Source of the DNA: Fasciola hepatica
Lineage: Eukaryota > Platyhelminthes > Trematoda > Plagiorchiida > Fasciolidae
Length of the DNA: 64,000 bases
Direction of reading: 5' to 3'
NCBI GenBank assembly: GCA_948099385.1
Contig: CANUEZ040000062.1
Span: 3,093,501 to 3,157,500, forward strand
The position numbers were made by a program, and so were the translations under genes. The notes under the pieces are model-generated. The model made no database searches, had not been told where the DNA came from, and saw nothing but the letters and a program-made list of their open reading frames with translations. This document shows positions 24,701 through 36,700 of the stretch, in pieces (position 1 is the stretch's first letter; each line of letters begins with the position of its first letter).

Positions 24701-27700
24701 GATTTTACCTCAATGCAAACTAAAAACGACATCAGCAAGTAACTTTGGACCAAGTCAATGAATGGTACAATGAAACCCGTGTGCCACAACATCTCCATTC
24801 CGAGGATCGATTCCAACAGTTTTGCCAACAAACGTTCCACAAAGTTATGGAAATTGCCAATTCCACTGGTTCACTTGGGGTTAGTTTGACCACGAAAGGT
24901 CTGTTGTTAGTTTCTAAATGATATCTTTTATGGGAAATAGATAAATCACCACAGAATCTAATTATCGACGTTCTCGGTCAATTTTTCCAAGACGTTTTTT
25001 TGTTTTGCGCCGTGTAAAGTGTACACGTTTATTTTGTTACGGTGTGTACTGTACGCTAAGTCCAGGCGAAACATGTTTACAAAATATTCCTACCGCATTG
25101 TTTTGTCTCTGCTTTTCAGATTCCGGGCTATAGCATTTTCAACGTTCGACCCAAAAGTAAGTCCGCCAGAATAATTGAAACCCTGGAGCGAGAAATTAAA
25201 ACCAAGTTATTTTGAGGTATTCGAAAGCTAAATAATTTTTCCATTCCGTTTGCTCGAATTTCTGGATTTTCTATTATTGTTTACTAGGTGAATAATATTA
25301 TCTCAATCAGTGATCGTATTCATGAGACTTATCAACTAGCTGCTCCTAACATGCGTACAAACTAGATAAAAATAGCTATGCAAAGTATTTCTTGGACTGT
25401 CGAGGACAAGTTAAAAGTTGACATCAAAGGATGAATCATTTCAGAACAGTTTAAATACAGTGTAACCTCCCCCCCCCACTCCCCAGACTGCAACCCCTAT
25501 GACTGTCATAACCTCTCTGCAAGAAACACTTTGTTTTGCGAAAAAATGTTCTCTATGGAAAATCTTCCATCATGTGACTCACTCCCCAGAACCGGACAAG
25601 AAACACTCACTTTTTGATTTTATCTTCGAACAAGAAACATTTGCCAGACTGATACGTTTGAGAATTTCGGTTTCGGAACATAAACGAATATGCAATTTTG
25701 TCTAGGTAAACGGTATCAGTTTTCTTGTTTAGGTCAGACAACAGTACTGTTGAGGTCTAGGTGATAAGAGGTCGGAGGGGTTTCGTCTCATTCTATGACA
25801 TCAGTATAGTTCGTCGGTCAACTTGGCCCAAATATTGACGAGGTGAACTGTATCAGACTGTGAAGAACTTTGATAAGAAGCATCGCAACAGCACACATTT
25901 AGCCCACAAATCACATTTATTTGTTCGCGGTCTTATTGACTCTGGTGCTCAATGTCCACCACTTACCCGGATACGTAGCAGATCAGATGAGTGTGCTATT
26001 CGGAAAAGGAATAAACATTTAATGAACTTGAGGTAATGCAGTTAGGAGTTGTAATTTTCCTCAAAAAAGATTCATGATGTAACTGCAACGCTCTAATTTC
26101 AAATTAAAACTCACGGAAACACCCTAGGTGCTCTATTCCTATTAAGATCAACCATCATTAGGTGATCAATAGAGCTAAAGTGAGGACCAAAATGGATCAC
26201 CGGATCCACCTAGGTCTGCATAATACCTTCAGCTTACTCAAGTCTGTCTTTGACAAACAGTCTTCCATCAGCAAAAGCCCTGTTCCACGGTTATTTCAAA
26301 CGCCATTGTTATAACAAACGGAAAATTTCAGTAGATGAGATCCTCCTTAGCAAAAGCAAACAAAAGTGACATGATATTCACAAACTGATGTGGCCTAAGT
26401 AGACCGTTTCGTATTGCAAGATAGTATAACATTGATTGAAGTAAGCAGCCAGCTACTGGAAGCAAAACTCAACTGACAAAATAGAAGTTATAAAATATAT
26501 CCCTGAAGTTTTGGGAGTTGTTACAAATATATAGATGGTTTGCTGACAAATTTGGACTTTTACCAGGAAACCCATACACAAACTCCGTTTATCACACTCG
26601 GTAGCTCTTTCGGTCGTGTCTCGGGCAACGGTATTTCCAGTCATGCAAACATCCGCTTATCTGAGACATATATTTCCCCCCATTGTTCGCAGTTTGGGCA
26701 GCTTCGCTCGTCTCGATTTTTGTGATCAGTGCCGTTGGTTTGCTCGGTGTTGGTGTCGTACCCCTCGTTCAAAAAGTATTTTACAATCAAGTCATACAGT
26801 ACTTGGTCGCCTTGGCCGTGGGCACACTGACCGGAGATGCAATGCTACATTTGTTGCCTCACGTGAGTTCAGTAACTGCACAAGCAAAAACATTCTTTCA
26901 GCAATCTACACACGTGACCTGCAGTGGTCAGCCGGTAAACACAATGGTCTTAACATCCTTCTGTCCCGGGTTGGAATCCTTGTGCTCCGTAGGTCTCTTT
27001 TCCCTACTGGGAGCCTCAAAATGGCCGCGACCTCCTCCTTGAAATATTGTGCTGTTATTATATAACAAAAGAAAGTGAACAAGTAAAAGAATGAGCATGC
27101 ACATAACTATCAGTATACATTATCATTTATATATGTAGTTACACACGTAAACGAACACTATGGAATAGGTAGATACATAGCTACAGAAGTCTACTGCACT
27201 AACCAAAAAGAATCGACATAAACTTTTGAACCCCATTAGATCCCAGATCGTTTGCTTCTGTAGCCATCTAAGTAAGCACAAACAGAGTATTATCTGAAAA
27301 CAAGTTTTTCGACACAAATTTGAACACTGAAATCAACAGCATTAGATTGCATGAAGTATTCCGGACCATTTCGCTGCATCTTCACTACAGTCAAGGTGGT
27401 CATTTATAATTGGGAAACTAAACGTTCTCATGAGACCAAAGGCAAAAATACACGCACACACAACTAGTGATGGCAAACAACAACACGTTGTCAAGGCAAG
27501 GCTAACGTAATTATCCATTTTCGCTGTACTGCCTAGTTGAGGGTGGCGGTGGGTAATTGCTAGTGCCTCCGCGTATCTCAATTGTCGTTGATTGTTTGTG
27601 ACGGTGAGCGCCATGCTCAGATTAACACAGTGATTAGTCTCCCACAGGTGTTGCGTAATGGACGACTTGAGTGTTCTGCGTGCGCTCGATGACGTCACTT

Positions 27701-30700
27701 ATTGCATCTGTCAGCTCAATGGTCTTTGTAACCAAATCAGAATTTTATGTAATAGAAAATCCACTTGTATTTTTCACATCGGAAAGAGGGACGCCGATAG
27801 CCAGAATCGAACCGGTGACCCACCACATACCGTGCAGACCCTCTACCAGCTGAGCTATCGCTGTCCGGACGGTGAGGTGTGAATAACGCCAGTGAATAAT
27901 CGATGATGCGTAATGTGTTTAACTATTCTGTCGCGCAGTTAACTCTCAGCTCTGCCATCAGAATTAACTGGTGGAGGCATTATTCAGACGCCGAATCACG
28001 GACGTGACATTCAGAAACAGTGTAATCACCGTGTAGCTGGTTCAACCTCAAAGTGAACAATAACGGCTAATAACAATGCAGGATAAACAACGGGAATTAG
28101 ACTGGGCTTAACCGAGTTTTGAAAACCCAAGCGGCAGTTCCAATGACTAGAGCTGCCACCGAACTGTGTGTTTTTGATATCCCTGATCAATGAACTTATG
28201 GGAATGGCGCTCAACCAGCAAACAGAATTTACATCAGTGGTAGGGAAAAGTCAGAGATTTTTAGTTCCAACCCGGAAGGGGAATCACAGCTGAAAACTGC
28301 TTGAAACATAGAATGAACTAAGTTTATAAATCCCAAACAATTTTAGCTCAAAAGTATTTATTCTAAATACTGAGTGAAAATGAACACAATAAACAAAGTC
28401 CATGAAACTTAGCAATCATGTTCTTGTTTATGCAAAGTAGATATAACATTATTTTCGAAAGAATGAACACGTGAATTATCACCATGAGGCACGCGAGGTG
28501 GTAAGGTTGATTCCCAAAGATTTCCCATTACCTGTCATCCTCAAGAGTCTGCTGGTTTTGACGGTAAACGGGACTAGCCACGGCGACCGAAGGCTCTAGT
28601 TATTTATGGGTTGTAAGGAAAATGGACTTTTTTCCTTTACCTCCGGCTTTGTGAACATGATAAAACCTTCTTTTTGTCAGTCATTTCATCAATAACATCC
28701 TTGAAGGCAACGAAAATGAAGGTATATAGTGTTTGCCTAGCCGACTGTCCTACGGACTCCGCCTTTCACGCACAAACCTCGGGTCACCCGACCAACCTGC
28801 AGCCGGAAGCACCACACTCGGCTTTCGCTCTTGTTAGAGCTCACCAGTGGTGCATATTCTCTGCCGCACCTAGGGTTTGAACCCGGACCCTTTCACCTCG
28901 AAGGGGTGTGTTACCACCGCGCCACCCCGCTCCCGTCGGGGTTGGTCTGAACAGCCAAGGTAAGCTTGTTTTGATATCGACCTCTAGGACAGCCAGAGAT
29001 GCCCGACAGCTTCGAATGGAGACACGGTACCAGCCCCGTTAACTCCAGGCGAAAGCCTCCCACCAAGTCAGGTCTTCTCCATAGGAAGATATAATGGTTT
29101 CACAGAACGTATAGTTGGCACGAGGAGCCTGAATCTTATGTAATAGAAAATCCACTTGCTTTTTTCACATCGGAAAGTCGGGCGCCGAGAGCCGGGGTCA
29201 AACCGGCTACCCTCCGCATATCGGGCAGATGCTCTGCCAGCTGAGCTATCGCGGTCCGGACGTTCATCTGTGTGCTGTTCGTCCCATTGGGAGGTGACCG
29301 ACGAGGCTAGTCCAATGATTAAAACCAGGACAGATACTGTGTAGCATGGGAACAGTGGTTAGTACACCACCGATTATTCACTTGCGTTATTCATATCCGA
29401 TTGTCCGGACCACGATAGCTCAGCAAGTGGAGCATCTGCCCGGTACACGGGAGTTCGTCGGTTCAATTCAGGCCCGCGGCGTCCGACCTTTCGATGTGAA
29501 AAATACAAGTGGAATTTCCATTACGTATAATGGTTTATCATATCCAACAAATGGTGTCATTCCCATTCCTTCGATTTTTCAAGGCTTCCTTGTTTTCTGG
29601 GATTCTTTCGAGTTTTCCGGGTTCTGCTATGCTGGTTAAAATTATCAAAAAGCTAGCAGTATGCCAAAATCTTGCTTCACTGTTGTTACTGGTGAACCCG
29701 CTTAAGCAAGTGACCATACAAAAGTCAGCACTACACATGTTTAGTTGATAATCGAAGTCGGACAATAGAAGGTCTATACTCAGAGAAGAAGTCCCATAGA
29801 CTGTCTCCCTTAACAAACAGAAAAATTCGTGTTATCAGTCAAATGGATTTTTTGGCGAATCGTGCTATCATTTCATCCAGGTGATCATATTTACTGCTTT
29901 CTATCACGACATTAATTAACCATATAGGGCGAACTGTGCTTAAATGAATTCGAATATGAATTCGAAAATGCACACGTTTGGGAAAATTTCCCGATTCTAT
30001 ATTCGTGCAGCCCCAAAGGTGGTCATCCTTTTAGATGCATCAACTGTTAGTGACTTGGACTCATTTGAAAATTCCCGAATTGTATCCCACTTAGAATGTT
30101 CTCCAGGACGATAAGGTTTTTTCCTACCCGTTTTATTCAAGTCACAGAATCGAAACTTTATGAAGGGATAAACCAGGAATAAGTTCACCTCAACGTATGT
30201 CACTTATCCGTTGATTTTTCTGTATTCACGAAAACAAATGGTTGTATATCATTCCAAACTACACAATATCCACCATCAAGTAGTAGTCAGTGTTTGCAAA
30301 TGTTTTCTCACGGTATAGACTTAGGTCTATCTTCCGGAGAACGAATTGTTTAACCAAAAGCCTATTTGCAACGGTTTCTGCATTTCCATGCAAATAAAGT
30401 GCTCTTTTTCTCTCTGGTATTTCATCGACCAACAAAATATTTTTTTCTGCTTTAGGCTATTTCCGCCGGAAACGGGCACAGCCATGACCCGGAAGAGGCG
30501 GAACAAGAACGAACTGCCGTCTACAAGGGTCTAGTGGCATTGGGTGGAGTGTATTTTTTCTTCATGGCTGAAAAAGTCCTCGGCTACGTTTCGGAGTACC
30601 GAGCGGAGAAGAAACTGGAAAAAGTGAGCCCAACTGAACACTAAGCCCCCGATCGATTTCCGAACACACAAGATGGGAGTATGTTTCGATCCAAGTGTAA

Positions 30701-33700
30701 TTGTCAACCATTGCAACGCTGCGCCCCATTTGAAAATGTTTCTTTCGAGCACTACTCAGGTCACTCGCACGTAGCAAAAATGCTTATTTGCATACTTCTT
30801 GTCTAGTTCACTTGGGGACACCCATGATTCTGTTGGAGGACGCAATCATATAGTTTACGTGCCCTTTTTATCTCATTACATTAAGTATTTCTGATGTAAT
30901 CACCTTTATTACTAGTCCACAATTTTCCATAATAATACTTCGAGCAACAAACTACTTACCCATACAGTAAGTATCATGCACACTCCACCACACTATGACC
31001 ACTATGCTGAACTGAGCACATTATATATCCAAATGAAAATAACTTTGCAATATACTCTTACACTGGGAAAATCTTTTTATGCTGATTGACAGAATGCTTT
31101 CATACGGCAAATACGCAAATGGTGCTTAGATTTTTGACAGAGAGATTAGTTCACTAGCTCCCTTTTACTACTAGAGAGATGAAATACACACGGATCGCAG
31201 GGTATTATTGCTTCCTAGTGTGGTTTTGAAGAAATAATCCTAAAAACCTAAGAAAGCAGAGAATATAACACCTGAATAAAATGTGCTCTTCATGACAGAA
31301 TATTATCTAGACGGAATCATTGAGAACTTCATTTGTGACCATCAGTTCGTTGGCAATTACAATAATCACATCATACACAAGTGAGCTATCAGAAAATCCC
31401 AACATTATCGGAAGACTATTTCTAAATCGTGTCACTGAGGCTGATACCCTGTTGATCTTCCTTTTTTTTTGTGATAAGGATAATAGACCGTGAGAACGTA
31501 GTTTGCAACACCATGACACAAAAGACTGAAATTCATGATAAAAAACGATTTACTTACATTAGCATTTCCAACGTTAGCAGATATAATACATTACGTAAGG
31601 CAACTAATTTCCGTTCCAGGAAGATCGGGAAAAAGCCCTTCAAAATCCCCAGCGTCCTACCGAGGTGAGACGGTTGAGCACATTCCGACCTTCGATTACC
31701 CCGGGATCATTGGCCGTCCCCGGTCAACCCAGACGACTATCCACTTTGGATCCGAATGCATGTCGCCGAGCTTCCAGAGCTATGTCAATCGCTAGTGAAG
31801 ATATCTTGACTACGGGATTGAGCAGTAAAGGTATGTAACTCAGTTCCATCAAAAAGCTTCTGCTCCAATGCAAAAATGTACGTACTGTCTTTGCGTTCAT
31901 TGATGCATCTTTATCTCACAAACGTCACGGTCCTGAATAACCGTGCAGCAAATAAACACGAATGATAGCAGCTAGCTTGGGAAAATTCCCAGTTGGTCGA
32001 TGGAATAATTTGTATTACTCCTGTGCCTATGTCAAATAGGCAGCCATGTAGTGAGTAAAATTCAAATTCATTCACCAGGTTATCTGAGATTGTGCGAAAA
32101 TACCTCCTACCCAAGTGATTTGACAGCGATCTTACTTTGAATATTAGCCCTGCAGTCAAATGAATCAGGCGGTCGACTCGAAGTCTCTGTCTAGGGGTTA
32201 CGAAGGCAACCAGAATTTCCATGCTTTGTCTTTCGGGCGCCTAGGCCAGAGTCGCGTTTCAAGGATCGCAGTAGAACTAAATATCTGCTGTCTCTAAGTT
32301 AGCATACGATACTTGAGCTTGGCTTCCCGAGCACAAACAATCTGTATTTCTTTCTTTGTGTAACCGGCGGTTCGTAGTCAGGTTAGTGTCACCATGACTG
32401 TAAACATGAGAGATGAAAGTACCTAGATCCCAGTGGTAGGTAGTGTACGTATAGTTCAGTTGAGTGGATCTGTACATACCAAAACCATTAGACTGAACTA
32501 TATATTCACGTTCATCAAGTATGTGTGTATCTCAGAGGGCTGCAACTATCTTGATGAGAATGAAACTTCTGCAAGGATTTGTCTCACTTATTTGGAACAG
32601 TTCTCCACAGACATAGTGGTTTCTGCAGGCATCGTCAGCCACGAATTTGGAGGCCTGGAAGTGAGTGAAAACCACGTAGATTATCCTATTGCCCTCCCTA
32701 CCGAGCGACCTAATCGACAGTGGTAACATATATATCCAAAAACTTTAGACCCCGAAATGTTACTTGAGAAGTCAAATTACAAGCACGGAATGGAACACCC
32801 TCTACTAAACACCACTGCGTGTCAACTACAAATGCTTTGGATTAATCCACACCCTGTCGTTCACTTCGTTTCGCATCCGTTGACTAGGACAAATATCAGG
32901 TTTGCGCGCCATGCCGTCTACTATTTGTTAACGGATGAATCCCAGCTCCCTAAAATACGAGGCCATGGGACAAGACGGGTAAACGCTATGTTTGAAAAAG
33001 GAGGGTTACTTTATTCTCTGACTTAGTAAAACCTCTCAATTTGAGGCTCGTAGGATAATAAATTTCTCCAAGTATTAGTTTGGACGGATAATGGTCCCAA
33101 TCCATAAGAAATATGGGCATTTTTTGAAATATTAAAAAAGGAATTCCTCTTGTGATCGTTATGTTTGGTTGGCTCTCCACTAGATTTCAAGCGCATACAA
33201 ACAGTGCCAACGAGGGTAACGACCTACGTTTACCCTTGAACGTGGTTGTGTCAATCACCTCTTCAAATTTTTATACAGATTCGAAAGTGGATATTGGCCT
33301 TCTCGTATTCAAAATATGTTTATCTGTTCAATGCTTCCATTTGCGGTACAATATTCCTCCGGTTTGCAAAGCCCTCTGAATGCAGTAACCTCTCAGCGAG
33401 AAACACTTTTGCTGTGCAAGAAACTTTTCATCATAGAAAACCTCACACCATGCGATAAACCCCAGAACCGAACAAGAAACACTCTTACTGGAATTTTACT
33501 CCGAAGAAGAAATATTTTGGATCAAATAATTTTGAGAATTTTATTGTTTCGGCACTTTTGTCTTGGGGTATGGTACCAGTTTTTGGCTGGCTACCACTTC
33601 TGACCTAGGAGAACCTTACGTTGTTCTCCACTCTAACTCTCAGTGTCCAGTTGCAGGCTATCCCTAATAGTAAAGCAGGCCTTTGAGGCTGTGTGGGGTG

Positions 33701-36700
33701 CTCTTTCTACTGCAATCATGCGCAGTCACTGGGTTTGGTGAGTACGAATAATGTTTCCCGAGTTTTATCTGGGTCAGTCAGCCGTAATGTTGTGGGATTT
33801 AGTTGACAGGGGATGAGAGGGCTTCCATCTCATGTCAAGATGCCAGTTTTGCTAGCCTGTCACTTTGAAACAGATACTGATAAGGCGAACAGTATGCATG
33901 ATGATAATAAACCATTCTCACAAGGTGTTCCATGAAAAAAAACGAAATAGCTGTGGAAATCAGGTGTGAAAAGTTCACGACTGGCTGTTCACGTTCGGAC
34001 GGAGTCATAACTCAAGATGCACAATGTTTCATAAAAGGCCTCAGAAGTTTCGGCGCAGTTTGTGGATGTTCGGTTCTAAAGAATACCAGAAATATCCGCA
34101 AGTTATGAACCGCGCAAAGTATTTATAGTTGACGAGGTGGGTTTTTTGTTTCGAAGCGTGCCACACAGAAGCCTTGTGCAAGTAGGTGAAAAAAAGTTCG
34201 GTAGTGAAAAAGCAAAGGACAGGTTGACATTAATGTTATGCTGCGGGACATCCGGTGAGAAATCAAAAGCCCTTAGTCATCAACGACAGAGCCAATCCGA
34301 AGTGCTTCGAAATTCAATCACAAATCGGAGTTGCATATGAAAATAAAATTAGTGCTTGGGTGGTGAGCAGCGTATTTATGGGGGTGGCTGAGACTCAGGA
34401 ACAATATGCTGGTAGCCAAACGCTGAAAATTTCTCTTATTGTCGTACAAGTGCAACGCGTAGTCAGAAATGTGTTTAGGCCACATGATTATCATTCTTCT
34501 ATCAACATAGAACATACGTGTGTGAACGCTATGTAGCTATATTTAGGATAAGACACATTTCTGAAGGCGATTCAATTTATTTTTTTACGGGAAAAAATCT
34601 GATAGGTTCTAGGACTTTTGACAACCCATGTGCGAATCAGTTACGGTGTAGATGTTACGTTCATTCCACAAAGCAGTTATGATAGTAACATGAGAATACG
34701 GGATATTAATTAGTCCTCCCTGCTAAATTCACTCTTAAGAATAGTTGAAAGAGGCTGAATGCATAATCTTAGGAAACCCCGCGTCAAACTTAATACTGCT
34801 CACGTGACTACTTAATTCTGACCCTAAACCTCCGCGAATGCGATACCTCGCAACAAGAAACAAATTGAGAGGAACCCGGCTAGCTTTCTTCTTGGGGGGA
34901 CTATTGTATTATTAGTTACAATATATTATTCCAATAAACCACTTATTTATAGAATATTGTTTTGCTGAGAAAGAACGTGAAGAGTCACGGTTTTCTCCAT
35001 TCACGTGACTCACAGCAGTACAGCTGGCGAGGGTTTAGTGTCGTTATTATTTTCACACATGCTAACTTCTTGTTTCAGACTTCTTTTTATATTACAATTC
35101 CATGAAGTGTTAAAAAATAAATTTATCTTAAAAATGGCAAATATTTGGAACTGTACACCTATTCTTAAAATCTGTCATCTGAAAAATAATTACCTTTAAT
35201 CAGCTGTTCTTTTAGAAATTTTTACCGTGATAAAAAAGTAAGCAAAACAAGGTTTTTTGTAACCCTTCACTCGGCCCTTTTTTGAGCTGCTGTTCTATGC
35301 CTTCCGGTTTTCAAAGCAAAGCTTTGAAGTTCACCAAACAGCACTTTCAGAAAAATATAGAGTTGAAGACACCTTAGAATAGTTAGCTGTCGCACCGGAA
35401 ATATTGCTGGTGAGGTTCCACTTTGAGCGACTCTCAAAATTGATAGGAGCAGTAGTGAGCTCAAAGTTACGGGCTTAAAATGCTCTAACATATTTTCTCT
35501 CATGCGTCACTTATCTAATTGTGAATGAAAGTGAAACTATTGACAAACTTTTGCTGAGCTTCTTGATAAATGTGCTCCCATTTCAAAGCACGTTCTATGG
35601 AAATACAAAATTCCATTTTTGTCTCCAGTATATGTTTACTCTGCCTTGAATCAAGCCCTACCAGAAGAGAATTAGATCCTGAACGACGACAGGAAGTAAG
35701 GGTTGTTTACCCGTCATTTTAAGACCAATACGCACTGAAGAAACTAAACTCGCTAATTGAACCACCTTGGCTACCACGCGGATGGATGGATTGCCCTCTG
35801 AGGAAACGCGATCATCCATGTCAGTAGCTTAAGCACGTATAACCGCTATAACTCTATTTGTAATCACTTTTATGGTACTGTAATAAGGACCTAAAGATTA
35901 ACCAACAAATTGTGAATCGTACGACTGTGCCTTCTGTGTCATCTGGGAACCGATAAGGAACACATGTACCTTTTCTTCAGGCCTTTATTTATCATGAGAA
36001 CAGCGGACCGGCGGTGGTCAAACAGTCAGCAAGGTGTAATTTAGACCCCTCTCCATTGGGCTCAAAAACTCGGGCCGCCGCCAATCGCTTTCTTGAATTG
36101 AAAACCCTAAATAGATAGCGACTCCTTACTGGAATATGCTACTATTGTGATATAAGAAAAAGAAAGTAATTAAAAGAGTAGTGGAATAACCATTTACACT
36201 GTTTAGATTAATCCACGCATATTCTGACTACAGTGAGGAAAACAACTGACTCCTCTAGTAAAGCTATGAACGTAATATATTTCAGGGTATTTCTCGGTGA
36301 AATATAAAGTTTTCCAAAGAGCACTATGGCAAGCGGGTCTTTCGTTCAGTCAGTACTTTTGAATTACTCAACTTTCAACATATGGCTCTGATTAGTAGGT
36401 CTGTGAGCTATATTTCCCCTGAGTGGAAAAATAAGATATTCATGTTGGTTAGACTATAGATTATTTCAGTAGAAGGAATGTATTTCTGATCGGTTCAATA
36501 AATCGGACCATTTTTGATTGCGTCGCTTATTTCTTGATGCAGCTAACCGTGAAATTGAAATGTACGTCCTTCTGCTACCTGAGCTTGAGTTCCCACTCCA
36601 ATATTTTAGTATGCTAGTTCATCATTCGTAGACCAACCAGTAGACCTTTTTCCACGATTGCAAACCAGCTTATTTTTGAACCCTAAACAAAATATTTATA

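Larger units (their letters stand above)
26863..30455 (+). other. ZIP intron 4, rich in SINE and Penelope insertions
   Basis: About 3.6 kb. From left to right it holds a Penelope-like fragment (-), SINE-A (-), SINE-C (-), SINE-A (-) and SINE-A (+), then about 0.9 kb of unannotated sequence. Confidence 0.7.

Noticed and set aside
24610..24840. 76-codon minus-strand frame with hydrophobic stretches
   Set aside because: It lies opposite ZIP exon 2, whose frame fits splice phase on both sides and carries glycosylation sequons. The minus frame has only a weak acceptor. Treated as a shadow.
25920..25970. LIDSGAQC, resembling a retropepsin active site
   Set aside because: A single short motif with no continuing protease or RT similarity downstream; chance cannot be excluded.
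29180..29262. Functional tRNA genes
   Set aside because: The tRNA-like heads at 5.0, 27.8, 29.2 and 29.4 kb share the same non-tRNA tail and are repeated, so they are SINE heads. Acceptor stems do not pair well by eye.
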